Position numbers and translations under genes: made by a program. From Drosophila miranda (taxonomy: Eukaryota; Arthropoda; Insecta; Diptera; Drosophilidae), in NCBI RefSeq assembly GCF_003369915.1, contig NC_046674.1, positions 1,178,001 to 1,242,000 on the forward strand: a DNA stretch of 64,000 nt, given 5' to 3'. Positions 25,746 through 36,946 of this stretch are shown in pieces; within the stretch, counting starts at the first letter, position 1; the number at the start of each line of letters is the position of its first letter. The notes under the pieces are model-generated. The model saw nothing but the letters and a program-made list of their open reading frames with translations, ran no database searches and was not told the DNA's origin.

Positions 25746-26607
25746 ACTCCCTCCTGCAGAATATCCAGCATAATATTCAAGGGAAATATATGTAAGAAAT
25801 AATCAATAAGCGCCACGTCATTTGGCTTTTGAAATGGCGCTCTTGGGGGCTTCTTCTTTGCAAAATGTATTAAGTGGCATATTGCCCCTATTGTTGCAAG
25901 AGGCAGCAAGATCCACCCCCCCGCTCCCCTCTGCTACCCTGTTGATTTGTCTAATTTGCATAATTTTGCACGCGAAAAACACTCGAAAATTATATTGTAT
26001 TTTGTTGTTGTTGTTGTTGCTTTGCATGCAAATTGAAAATTGATTTTCGTGCTTTTTATTGCAAAAAAAATATTCAGAGGTGTCGAAGGTTATTGCTTGG
26101 GGGGCCGTGGGGGGAGGGGGGTATTGCATTTTGTAGTTTTCGGTCTGCCTGATTGCTTCATAAATCATATTTTATGGCCATAAACATTGAAACATGGCTG
26201 AATTTATTGAATTTAGGCACATTGAGAATCTCATTTTGATTGGCTTAATTGGTTGTGTGTTTGGGCCTGATTGATTTATGAACTGTTTGATGAGTGAACG
26301 ATGGTCGCCGCCGCCGTTGCATAATGCTGTGGGGCCGCCAATTGGGGACATGCTGCGACTGGGGAGATTGTTCCCATGCCATTAGCTTGACCTTAGCTCC
26401 CCCCTCCCCCCCCTTGACGCCTTTAAAGATGGGCACTATATATAGGCGTAGTAGAATGGTAGAGTGGGGGGGGTCTACGCCCACTCGGAATGCCAGGGGC
26501 CAAACGTAAACAAAGCGTGCCCAAAAATAGCTCATCTGCCCGATGGCGATTAGCATCACAGTTCGGTGTCAGTATCGGTGTCCACTGGCCAGTGGAACGT
26601 GATGAGT

Positions 26608-26625
26608 CCCCCCCCCCCCCCCCCC
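26608..26625. repeat. Poly(C) tract of 18 nt
   Basis: Third long C/G homopolymer in 1.7 kb. Shorter ones occur nearby (for example 26400-26413 and 27610-27618). Confidence 0.9.
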
Positions 26626-29600
26626 TTGGTGCCCCGTGCCCCCCTCCGACCAAGAGCTGTGAGCTGTGCCCAGGTTGCGTGACACTTTTGCCAAGCGGCG
26701 CGAGCATCGGACGACGCTGGCTAATTGTTCACACCCAACACTCGGGGGGCCACACCCAGCTCCCCCTCTCTCCCCCTCTCTAATCTGTAAACAATTAAGA
26801 CGGAGGCGGAGGAGGTTGGTGGGGACTGCCGTGCCGTACAATATTTCAAATTAATTTGCCACATGTGTGCCATTCGGGTAATTACGTTTGCCCCGCGAAC
26901 GAATTTGAAAATAAACCCCCAATAGATTCGGTGGCATGGGGCAACAAATTCGTTGCAGAGCGAAGCAGCAATAAGTTCAATAATTAAATCGGCTGCAGCT
27001 CCACATTAAGTGTTGAATGGAAAAGTACGGCCACAAAACAGCAGACAAGACTGGCACTGGCACTGGCTCTGCTGATAAGACAGAAGGCACTACAAACACA
27101 CAAAAACAGTACAACTAATGGACGGGTGCGGTGGGGGTGGGGTGTGGGGGGGTCGGGCCTGAAAGCATACACATACACAGCCATCCACGAGACTCACTTT
27201 CACACAAACAAACGAAAAGGCAACAAACAAAAGCAAACAAAACACACACACGGGGGTTCGTTCAAGGGAACAAACATATTCGGTGCCATGTGGGCGGGGC
27301 AGTACAGTGACACCTCCCTGTGAAAGACCAAGAGCTGGCACTTTTTCCCTCCATTCAAAGAAGTTCGACTGTAGCCAAAGGGATTATGAGGGCCGCCTCT
27401 TTCCGGTATCTTTTGAGCTGGGTATTTCAGAAATGCTGATATTACAGAGCCCCCGGCACAGACCCACACTCGCACACAGCTGGAAGGTGCGCTGGAAGAG
27501 TCTTCCAGTGATTCAACTAATTGAGAATATGTTTGGTATTTTTTTGTTTTTGGAAAAAACTTACTGCCACAGAAGCAGTACACATTTACATATGTATGTA
27601 TGTGTGTATGGGGGGGGGAGGTCCGTCGCCCCAACGGTAAAACATGTGTAAATGCAATTTGCTTTTGCGGCTGCCGGGCAGTGTCAAGTGTCAGCTGTTC
27701 TCGCTCTCTCTCGCTCTCACACCACTGGCACGCAATATGGCGTCATGTCTGTGGCATCTATGTGGCGCACACACACACACATACATGCATACATACTTAT
27801 CTGAAATGGTCAAAATGTATGCCACAATTAAAATAAGTGAACTCCAGTTCAAAGCATACATATATCTGTATGACATTTACTGTGGGGCGAGTGGTGGCAG
27901 GGAATCTACATCGGTATTACTTGGAAATCAGCTGTTTTCCAGTATATCGATAATTCTGAATGAGTTCCATTCAAATCTCTGGAATATTCAGCTGTTTCTG
28001 CAGAATCGTTTGATAAATCTTAAGGTTCTATGGGCTTCCTTCCTCTAATCTGAAGTAAGTGTCACTGACTTGGCTCCTCCGTCGTGTGTAGTGTGTCAGA
28101 AGAGAGCGGAGAGAGCACATTTCTGGGCCAGCAATAAGTAGGGATGAGCTCATCTGTAGTAAATACATATTACTAGTATTAGTGGCTTCCCCACTTGACA
28201 GCACCTCAGAAAAGCTGCTCCAGTTCCAATTAACATCCCACCGTTAATGCTCTGTTGAACAGCGCCTGTGGCTGGTGTGGAAGCCTGTGGAAAGTTGGGC
28301 CCATTTGTCTTTTTCCCCATCTTGGGGCAATCGTGCAATCTTTCATGGCAAGACAGGTTTTATCTACCGTTTAGTGGCGCCCCAAAAGCAAATATCGCAT
28401 GCGATAAAACCCCTTTGATCGATCAGCCAAATGATAAAAATAGACACATTTTTCACACACAATTTCCCCGAAATAAATTCTAGAATTCAACCGAAACAAT
28501 CAACGAATCAACCATGATATCATTCATAAGTGTGTCGAATGAAAATTCCAATCATTTTACTGCTCTCGTTATCTGGAGAGACTTCGTGGGAGCAAATCTC
28601 TCCTCGTACATATGGCCCGGTCTGGTCTGGTCGCTGGTCTTGTTGTTGCTGCCGGCCCAAGTAGCTGCCAAGATAAGGATAAGACTTTAGTTGCAATGGA
28701 ATCGTGACGCATGCAAAGAACCCCCTCCCCCCCACCAACACCACTTGACTTTTGGCCAAAACGGAATGCCCGAAGGGGTGGGTCCAAGCGAGAATCCCCG
28801 CTACGGCCAATGCAGAGGGTGTCCAAAGTTTAGCAAATCATTTAAATATAAACATTTGGATTCACACAGCTGGCCAAGCGTTGGGATTAATGCCTTTCGT
28901 ATTTGGCAAAGTGGCTGACTCATTTTGGATGATTTTACCCGGCACCAGGCAGAGTATATTCAGAATTCAGGTGGAGGTCTCAACTCTGAGATCTTAAGGA
29001 TATATATAGTATTATATGGTACCAATTCGTCCACCTATACATGTGTTTGACTCTGCCAGAGTCCCCTAACTGACTAGCTAGGGGTACTAGGGTATCTTTT
29101 CGTCGAGTTATTCCATTTAGACCGACTGGCGTGTATCTGAGAGTCGGCTTATTGCATTACTACCTGTATTTTTCGTCGAATTTCGGTGGCATTTGATTGA
29201 TTAACTAGTACCCAACCAGTCATGCCCCGACGCTAGCTCTCTCTCGCTCTTTCTCTGTCGCTTGAGAGATGCTCTCGCACATGCAAATTGGGTTAATAAC
29301 ATATTTCCATGTTTGCTGTTGGCGTTACGATGACTCTTACTTTCGCCGCATGTTATTTTCCCAGCTTTATATTGATTTTTCTGATTTGCATTTGGGGGAA
29401 ACTGCAGCATTGCGCTGGAAAGCGGCAAATGGGGCCTGCTCTCAGGGGGTTGTCCGCCAAAAACAAAAAACAAAAACCATTTTATTGTGAGCGGCTTAGT
29501 TGTTGGTACACACACACACACACACACAAGCTGCTGCCTGCTTGTAGAGCGAGAGAGCGAGAAAGAGAGAGCCTGCTTCCTACCCCAATTCCGCCTGGCT

Positions 29601-30141
29601 GCTGGCTGTTGGCTGGTGGCTCGTGGTGGCGGCCCCACAAACAACCCACGCATACACACACACATGCACGAAGGGAATTCCAGCTGCAGCGGCGCTGATT
29701 TATCGATTTTTCACTCACGAAAATCCTTTGGTCAAAGCTGATTTTCGGCAATTACATAAAAAAAATGCGCTATAAAATGGGCAATCGGACGAATAAAATT
29801 AGCACAGGCCGAAAATAGCAGGGGAAATGTCACCACCCACTGGCCAGACGGCGGGACGGGCCGGGACGGACGCCTCACCGAGTGCCGATGTGGGTCGCGG
29901 GGTGTCTGTGTCTTCTTATTTTCGTTGCGCTATAATTTCTAGCTGCCCTTGAGTCTTATTTACTATTTCTTTTTTACCTGCCTTTCGTGCGAAACACGCA
30001 CACACACACACACCCATGCATACACACAGACGCAGAGGCGGTTGCAAAAGGAGACAGCGGGACGGGATTGCTGCGAAGAAGATGCCAAAACACACATATG
30101 TGCATTATCTTTGGCCGTGTGTATACTTGTCTTGTACTCAC

Positions 30142-30560
30142 ATTTTAGTTGGCAAGAGTTTCGCAGGAAATCGGCTTTAACTTGTACCAAAAGCGGGGCC
30201 TGGTCCGGCCAAGCTGGCGATGGCTGCTCTTGTGGCTGCCACCAAATCAACAATTAGCGCTAAAACTCCACTTGGGGCGCATTTCGCGACACTTTCATTG
30301 ACATTTTTTATACATTTTTCAACTCTTTGGCTCCACAAAAAGGAAACACTGGGCGAACTTGGGGCTGCTACGAATACATAACTGGTTTTTCTTTTGGTTT
30401 ACGGTTTACGCAGCGCGTTCGTACTTCTTTTTCGGACGTGTTTCGCTCCTTTTCAAAAAATATCTACCCGATTGGGTTTGCACTCTCTCTGTTTTTTTAT
30501 TCAGCGCTTGCAACAGATTTTGAGAAAAAAAAATTGCTTTTTGTTTAAAAAACTCGGCGT
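30142..30560 (-). other. Candidate non-coding first exon of the BTB gene
   Basis: Starts just downstream (minus strand) of the Motif 1/DRE module at 30587-30660 and ends at a good donor, CTAAAAT|GTGAGTACAAG, at 30142/30141. It has no long open frame, only short upstream frames. Its partner would be the 3' splice site at 12978. The link rests on orientation, promoter motifs and splice-site quality; no transcript is available. Confidence 0.4.
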
Positions 30561-30586
30561 TCGGGCGCTTTTGGTGCCTCAACAAC

Positions 30587-30660
30587 AGTGTGACCGCGGA
30601 CTTATCGATGAAATATACCGTCCGACCCTCAGAAATACAACCAATATACCGTCTCATTTT
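30587..30660 (-). promoter_or_regulatory. Repeat-derived core-promoter module, locus B
   Basis: On the minus strand the order is GGTATATTGG, then the 'ctgagggtcgg' linker, GGTATATTTC, ATCGATAA (DRE; TATCGAT at 30603-30609 on the plus strand) and CGGTCACACT (Motif 1, 30587-30596). It is the same module as at 1885-1975, reversed, with the best-preserved Motif 1 plus DRE pair of the window. It points leftward. Confidence 0.65.
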
Positions 30661-31930
30661 AAAAATAAACCGTAAATATACTGACGAATTCAAGGATTAT
30701 GATACAAATTCTTCGTTTTTAATATTCTGTGGAATATTACTAGATATATAGAACATTTAGTCATGCCCAGACAATTTTATACGATTGATAAATCAATTCT
30801 ATACTTGATTGGCAAGTTTTTAGTCCTTGCTTTTATTGTACTTTAGCTAAAACAGGGATTAAACAAAATAGTTCAACAAAAAAACAGTCGCAATGTTGCT
30901 GGTATTTGAAGACATGATGCGTGTATAGGCCGTTAATTTTTTATTAAGATAAAACGTAATTTATAAAGACCTTTTCTCAAATTGATATTCTTGTATATAT
31001 TTATCTCGATCCTGATATCTACTGAGCCTTGGATGACAAACATTTTCTCAATTCTATAACATCCTTTTCCCTAGGGTATGAAAATTAATGTTGCCGAAAT
31101 CATTGTTGTGAACCGGTTATTACCGATTCATACCCGATTCAAATAAATACCGAAATATACAGTCTCATTTTCAAAATATACCGACGAATTATTCATATTC
31201 TTCGTTTTTGATATTCCGTGTAACATTACTAGCTAGATAGAACCCTCAGCTCTGAGCTCATACTTTTATCCGATAACTAAATTAATTTTCTACAATACTG
31301 GCTGGTTTTAACATCTAATCTTAATTGGATTGCTTATAAAATAAGGTTTTAACTAAAAAAAGTCAACAAATATGTCCACTTAATTACATGGCAGCTACAC
31401 ATTCGCTACATAATAACTACATTTCCATGTAATAACAAAGGTGACACCTGAAGGGGAAGTGTGCACGTTTCAAAATTAATTGACCTTATTTTTTAATTTA
31501 AGGCCCAAGGAAGCGCCAATGTGAAAAAACTTGAGATTTTTATCGCAAAAGATAAGGTATTCGATGCTGATCCCGAATAAGTACCTCTACACGTTTTCTA
31601 AATTTGTACATTGGGCAAGAGGGTGAGCCCTGAATACATATACATAGAAAATACTATTCAAAGTTTTCAAGGTGTGTGAGCTAGAAAAAGTGTATAAGCT
31701 GGCAGTGTCCGCGCAGATTTAACTATAAAATATATAGTCTGATCCTTAGAAATTTACCGAAACATATATATATAATTTTATGCCGATTCAGTTCAGGCAG
31801 TTCATTTTGGCATGATATGGCAGCACAACATTTAAAATTTTTTACGACTTTTTTCAGTGCTGCAAAATACGGTAATTCAATTATCGATGACTACTATATA
31901 TCGATATACCATATATATGTATCGAAGAAG
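30661..31930 (-). repeat. Dispersed promoter-bearing repeat, locus B, body
   Basis: Two tandem body units (about 30690-30870 and 31170-31390) share 'attactag.tagatagaac' and a segment like 'caattttctac.tgactggc', and end in 'aaa.aaaagtcaac'-type sequence. A further stretch (31440-31800) matches locus A at 1300-1640 in reverse. Module fragments with AAATATACCG occur near 31150-31190. TATCGAT repeats lie at 31880-31925. No coding capacity. Confidence 0.65.
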
Positions 31931-32539
31931 CTGTTAAAAATACGAATTGTAATTGGCAGCAATGGCCAATTTTAGCATTTACCTGAACATCAATCAACAT
32001 ATATATAAAACAAAAATATATTTAAGAGCTCGAACAAGCAGTAGGTTATTGATCTACAGCTTCGCATGCTATAAATATGCTCCAAGTATAAGAATAAAAG
32101 AGCTGTGTGTGTGTATTTATTCTTCTACCACTCTTGATCGCAACCGGTTTCCGCTCATATTTCAAGAACAGCATGCGAACAACAGCCAGCCACCAGACTG
32201 AGGCTCGTCCTCCACCTTGGCAATACACTTTCTACTTGTCCCCTCGCCCTCCCTCCCCCCTAGCCTAATGACTAATTGTTCACTGAAATATTCCCTGCGA
32301 CATTTTCCTTCAAGCTTAATTGGGCGTTTTCCAAGAACCCACACGTTCATGTCACACAGTAGCAAAATTAATCTATATTAGTTCTAGGTTATCGAGCTGA
32401 ATCCACTGACGTAGTATTCGTACATATTTTTGAATGCATTTTTAATGCGAACGAGGAAATGGCGTGCCAAAGTACGGAAATATTTAATCAAAAGAGAGCG
32501 AGAGCTAGGCAAAAAAAAGCCCAAAGAGAAAGGAGAGAG

Positions 32540-32570
<31 letters not shown>

Positions 32571-32870
32571 ACACGTTTCAAACAACTTTGTGCACATCTG
32601 AGAAGTGGCTTTTAACTCCATTAAGACACATGAAAGCACCATACTATGCTGAGCGCCACATTCTCTGATTACATCAGTAAAAACTTGTCGTAACTTTAGA
32701 GTCCGAGTCGATTGAGAACGTGAAATCCCCAGAGCTGTTGTTGGCTTTGGGAAAATACTGACGATGAGAGCTGGCAAGTGGACCACCATACCCATACCCA
32801 TACCCATACCAGACCGAGAGCGGCCGCGCAATTTTTATTTCAATATACTCGTAGTATCTCCGGACGGTCG
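31931..32870. other. Intergenic region upstream of NijA; nothing coding
   Basis: AT-rich to mixed sequence. It contains a (GA)n run (32531-32571) and a short CCATAC tandem repeat (32785-32812). No gene is seen. Confidence 0.5.
32531..32571. repeat. (GA)n run upstream of NijA
   Basis: GA dinucleotide tract with one GCGA interruption, about 300 nt upstream of the predicted NijA start site. Such runs bind GAGA factor or CLAMP in flies; that role is inference. Confidence 0.85.
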
Positions 32871-32871
32871 G

Positions 32872-32905
32872 TCAGTTCTGCCACAAATAGCGTGCGGAGC
32901 GGTCG
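32872..32905 (+). promoter_or_regulatory. Initiator plus DPE core promoter of NijA
   Basis: TCAGTT at 32872-32877 matches the Drosophila initiator TCAKTY, with A(+1) at 32874. GGTCG at 32901-32905 matches the downstream promoter element RGWYV at exactly +28 to +32. No TATA box is seen. This would give a 250-nt unspliced leader to the ATG at 33124. Confidence 0.6.
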
Positions 32906-33123
32906 AAACGCGCACGAATTTTTGAACAACTGCAAAGCAAAAGAATACTATCCCCAAAAGACATCGCGCCGCAGCATACTTATAACGGATAAAAACAGAC
33001 AAAGAACTTGACTCAGACGCTTCTCCCGATCTGCTCAACGATCGCATTGGAATTCCCGAGTGTGTGCACTTTTTTGGTGTTGTTGCTGTTAATTAAAATC
33101 GTTTAATTAAACCCAAGAAAAGG

Positions 33124-34927
33124 ATGAGTGACCTAGAGCATATTGCACTGCAAATGGACAAAGTGCCGCAGTCCGATGATAAAACGCTGGCCAGAAATCA
33201 AGTGAGTTACGACAGCCATTAATCTCGCTGGAAAGCTAAACAAACCGCTGGACCGCAAAAAACGCAAGCCCAGACATTTTGAAAATCTAATATAGCATCT
33301 ATAGGCGCATATACTCGTATATAGTACGTAGCATAGTAGGGGCTGATAATTGGCATGTAAACAGAGGAGCGGACCGGCAGCTTCCCTGGGAGCCAGAGCT
33401 CTAAACTTTTTGGGAAAGTGACTGGCGAAGCGGAAAAAAACCCCCAGGGTTAGTCATTGCAATAGATCCCCTGCATCGCATCGCTCATAAAATAAACAGA
33501 TTCGGATTTGGGGAAATCAAAGTAAAGTTTTCTGCTCTGAAATGGTGAAACGGTGAAACCTTTTTGGGAAGATTTGGTAACAAAATGTATGCCAAAACGG
33601 AGATCCTTAGTTCTTTAAGGGCAGAATGGTAATGGAACCATCGGGAGTAGCATATCAGATGGGAATTTACGTTTATTCATTTGTTTGTTCTCCAAAATTT
33701 ATCTCTTTCTTTGCATATAAAAGACAAAACAAACACGTGCAGCTTGTCCTTCGGACTTATCTCCACAATTCGTTGTACATATAGTGGGTACATATAATAT
33801 ATCATATCACGAACTTGACTGATTTGCATATTTATCAGAGAACAGTCTGGGAACAGAAGCTTTTTTGCATAATAAACTGCTTTGCAATTGTAAACAATGA
33901 GCTTATAGAATGAAAAATTTCAACATCATAAATCGTGTTCAGGAAACGCTTTCATCTATTCTATTTTTTATTTGTAGGAAAGCATAAACAATCGCAGCCA
34001 GAACGATGCAATCGACGGACGTGGAGGCAATCGCATACCCCGAGCAGGTTTGTATTTCCACCTACCTCACTAGTTTCTTGATCTTTAAATGTAAATACGT
34101 ACAATATGTACTGTGTACATTATTCTCTGCTTATTTATGCTATGTGTTAATCTTGTCTTGTTGCTAATGCCGCCTTTAAACCGCAATTTATTATAACTTT
34201 AAATCGTTTATGTGGTGTAAGTAGAATCATCGTCCAGAGTAAAGCAACTGAAGATTATAGGTTTCCTCTTACCTTTTGGCAGTACCCGAAACGGATGACG
34301 ATGACGACGATCGTCCCTTCGTTCAAGATGGCAATGGCAATCCAGGCGTGGACGATGGCCTCCTGGCAAATGGTGGCGGCGGCGGCGGTGGTGGTGGTGG
34401 GGTCACTGTCCTCGTCCCCAATGGCGGCAACAAGGGGGGACGACGTCCGAGCTACATGTTTCCTGGTTACAGTGGACCCGAATTCGTGAACATCAATGGC
34501 GTGGAGACGCCCATACCTGATGTGAATGCCTACCAGCACAAGAAGACCTTGGCCCAGGGCATGATGGATCTGGCACTGCTCTCGGCGAATGCGAATCAGC
34601 TGCGTTATGTGCTGGAAATGAACCAACAGCACCCATACTTTTATCCCAGTCTGTTGTTCATCTGCCTGAGCATTATATTCCAGGTATTGCAGATGATTTG
34701 CATATTAATCGCGTATTTTAAAATTCTTTTTTGGAACTGTCTCATTGCAGATCGCAGTCGGCGTGGGCCTTATTTGGAACGGCAGGTACAACATTAAGAA
34801 TGAGCAAGAGATCTGCCGGGCGAACAAGATCAATAATTACACAGTCATCGGCATATTTATTGTAACGGTTGTCAATGTCTTAATATCAGCCTTTGGCATC
34901 GTCGAGCGTGCCCCAGGCCCAGCATAG
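33124..34927 (+). CDS. NijA: Ninjurin A
   Basis: Four coding exons: 33124-33201, 33978-34047, 34283-34683 and 34751-34927, 241 aa. The start MSDLEHIALQMDK follows the Inr/DPE promoter and a 250-nt leader. Residues 1-90 are hydrophilic with an Asp run and a Gly run (encoded by a GGC/GGT repeat) and are outside the ninjurin domain. The ninjurin core follows: PIPDVNAYQHKKTLAQGMMD (amphipathic helices that insert on activation), then two membrane segments (YPSLLFICLSIIFQ...IAVGVGLIW and YTVIGIFIVTVVNVLISAFG). Ninjurins are plasma-membrane proteins; fly NijA is a stress- and wound-responsive Mmp substrate, and vertebrate NINJ1 polymerises to rupture membranes. The exon-3 donor is CAG|GTATTG. AATAAA is at 35138-35143. 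Confidence 0.93.
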
Positions 34928-35375
34928 TTTGCAACTGGATATATAATATCAATAAGAGTATTAGTATGTAGTAGGTTAAGCACCCCACATATCAAAACTC
35001 GCCGCTACAACTACCAATATTTTTTTTTTTGATAATTTAGTAATTTTCAACCGTGTTTATATGATTGAAAGAATTACTTTGCTAACGCCAATCGCCTCAT
35101 TCTTATATACATATGTACTATTAACAAAATTGTGATAAATAAATCGAATCCCAGCCCTCAGAACAGGTTTTGAATTTCTTAAAAGGCGCGTTATTTGGGA
35201 AAACTATCGCCAAGCAAAGCGATAACTATTGGTATCGTTTCGGCACTGAAAGTGCCGTTTTGCGCCATTTTACAGTACTGATACAAGTCAGGCTGGCAGC
35301 CCCGTCAGCTGTTGTGTTTTTGTACCAGAAATTGTGCAGAAATTTAACAAATTTGTCGCTTTCTAGCTCATAAAC

Positions 35376-35929
35376 ATGGCTAAAATTATTAAAGCGGTAA
35401 GTAGTTTGAGCCGCCGTCAGCTCGAACCATTTAGAGTTACGAGAGCGGCTGTGAAGGCAGCCGCTCTATTGAATCCTGGTATCGTGTCCCAGTTATGTCA
35501 TCGCTTCCTACAGTCCACAGGTCTGACCGGCCTCGCCGTGTCCACCAATCCCCACCACACGCTGTGCGCGCTCTATGGCAAGATCCTGCGTGCAGTGGCC
35601 AAGATGCCACAGGAAGCCAGCTACCGCAAGTACACGGAACAGCTGGTCAAGCAGCGGGCCGATGCCGTGGCGAACGTACGTTTCATAAATGATTAACGAT
35701 GTCCTGCCATAATTTCACTGATCGAGGGTCATTACAGAACAAGGACATTGTCGCTCTCGAGAAGGCTGTCGGATGCGGTCAGGTGGAGGAGTTGATTGTG
35801 CAGGCAGAGAACGAACTGGTGCTGGCACGCAAGATGCTCGGCTGGAAGCCCTGGGAGAAGCTATACCAGGCTGCACCCGCCAAGCAGTGGGACTGGCCAC
35901 CAGCCCAAATCCTGGAGCCCAAAGTTTAG
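35376..35929 (+). CDS. ND-13B: Complex I accessory subunit B13 (NDUFA5 family)
   Basis: Exons 35376-35396, 35514-35675 and 35738-35929, 124 aa, the size I recall for the fly protein. The sequence reads MAKIIKA|STGLTGLAVSTNPHHTLC, then YRKYTEQLVKQRADAVAN|NKDIVALEKAVGCGQVEELI, then WKPWEKLYQAAPAKQWDWPP, the NDUFA5 hallmark. The subunit sits in the peripheral arm (Q module) of mitochondrial complex I and has no cleaved presequence. The first intron (117 nt) has no stop in frame, so an unspliced mRNA would add 39 residues; the family match supports splicing. It lies 0.45 kb downstream of NijA on the same strand. AATAAA is at 36039-36044. Confidence 0.93.
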
Positions 35930-36146
35930 GCTTCTTTTATCCCATTATATAGTACTAATTAATCTATTTTGGAGTGCCAGTGCCGCTAGCAATGACATCG
36001 TTCCAAGCTTGTTGACAGAAAAATGAATTGTAAACCGCAATAAATCTGTTGATTGTGGATTTGACTGATAAGCCAGCCAGCCCCACACATTTCAACCTAA
36101 CATCTTTGAGATTTGATTGAAGCTCGACTCTCAGTTTGTTTTCAGC

Positions 36147-36537
36147 ATGCGCGCACTTCACTACCTTCTGCTGCTGCTCATCGTGTTCACTGGGCTCGTG
36201 GCGGCGGCTCCCACTACGCGCCAACGGCGTCAGATCGACTTGACGCTGTCGGCGGATCATGATGACAAGGACCGCGAGACGGAACTGGCTTTGGAGGCCA
36301 TAGCCGGACTCTGGAGCAGTGCCGACAGCCGCACCAAGATCGATGGATCAGCACGAGTGGTGCATCGTCACAATTCAATGCAATCTGGTACGGGTAAAAC
36401 GAGCTACACGGCACGCGTCCATTTGCATCATGACTATAAAACCAATGCGTATCCCTCGTAATCCATGTACATGTCTGTGTCTGTGCCAAGGTTCGGAACA
36501 GGATTGGCGTTTGGGTGTGCGTGTCGTCTTCACTTAG
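36147..36537 (+). CDS. Small secreted peptide, possibly antimicrobial/immune
   Basis: The ATG at 36147 starts a clear signal peptide (MRALHYLLLLLIVFTGLVAA, cleavage near Ala21-Ala22), followed by APTTRQRRQ with a furin-type RQRR site. The rest is acidic, then rich in His, Arg and alternating hydrophobic residues. Read straight through, the frame ends at 36461 (104 aa, ...HHDYKTNAYPS). Splicing 36394-36490 (GG|GTAAAA...CCAAG|GT) or 36388-36490 keeps frame and gives an end ...GSEQDWRLGVRVVFT at 36537, shaped like the last beta strand of attacin/diptericin-type peptides. Which form is real is unclear. No kappaB site of the GGGAWTTCCC type is seen in the 200 nt upstream. AATAAA is at 36623-36628. 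The fly immune peptide Edin is one candidate relative, unproven. Confidence 0.6.
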
Positions 36538-36946
36538 GCGTCACCACTTGACCTGTCTCCAGACATAGGTCAAGGTTCCTGCGGAATTACCAGTTGGCGT
36601 GCTCTCCCTCCGTTCGATAGACAATAAATCCACTAACCGTACTGTTCGTGGAAGATTCCTGATAACTTTTTGACCTTCGACGATAGACTTGTAAATAGAA
36701 CGTTCGTGAATACAAAACCAAAAGCTGGCTGTTTGCTTTATTGATTCCGTTTTAATTGGCTCCAAGTGCCGGAGCGTGAAGTACCGCAACAACTTTCAGC
36801 TTAAAATTACAACAACTAATTGCACAACAAAGCAGTGTGGGGTCACCGAGGATAATAAATAAGATTGGACGCTTAAGTAGAAATGCCATGAGTAAATGTC
36901 CGTAATATCTTTTGCACCCGAGGGATAAGTCAAATCAATTATTGAA

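Larger units (their letters stand above)
13731..30141 (-). other. About 16 kb with no supported gene; probable long 5' intron of the BTB gene
   Basis: No frame here has convincing domain content; the many open frames are short and low complexity. Together with 12979-13161 and the transposon it would form a 17-kb intron between the 3' splice site at 12978/12979 and the donor at 30141 (AAAT|GTGAGT, minus strand). Contents: microsatellites, minisatellites, long G and C tracts (separate entries), TATCGAT clusters near 23555-23580 and 23775-23815, and GAGA-rich DNA at 20080-20420 that could be regulatory. Attribution to the BTB gene is inference from splice sites only. Confidence 0.4.
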
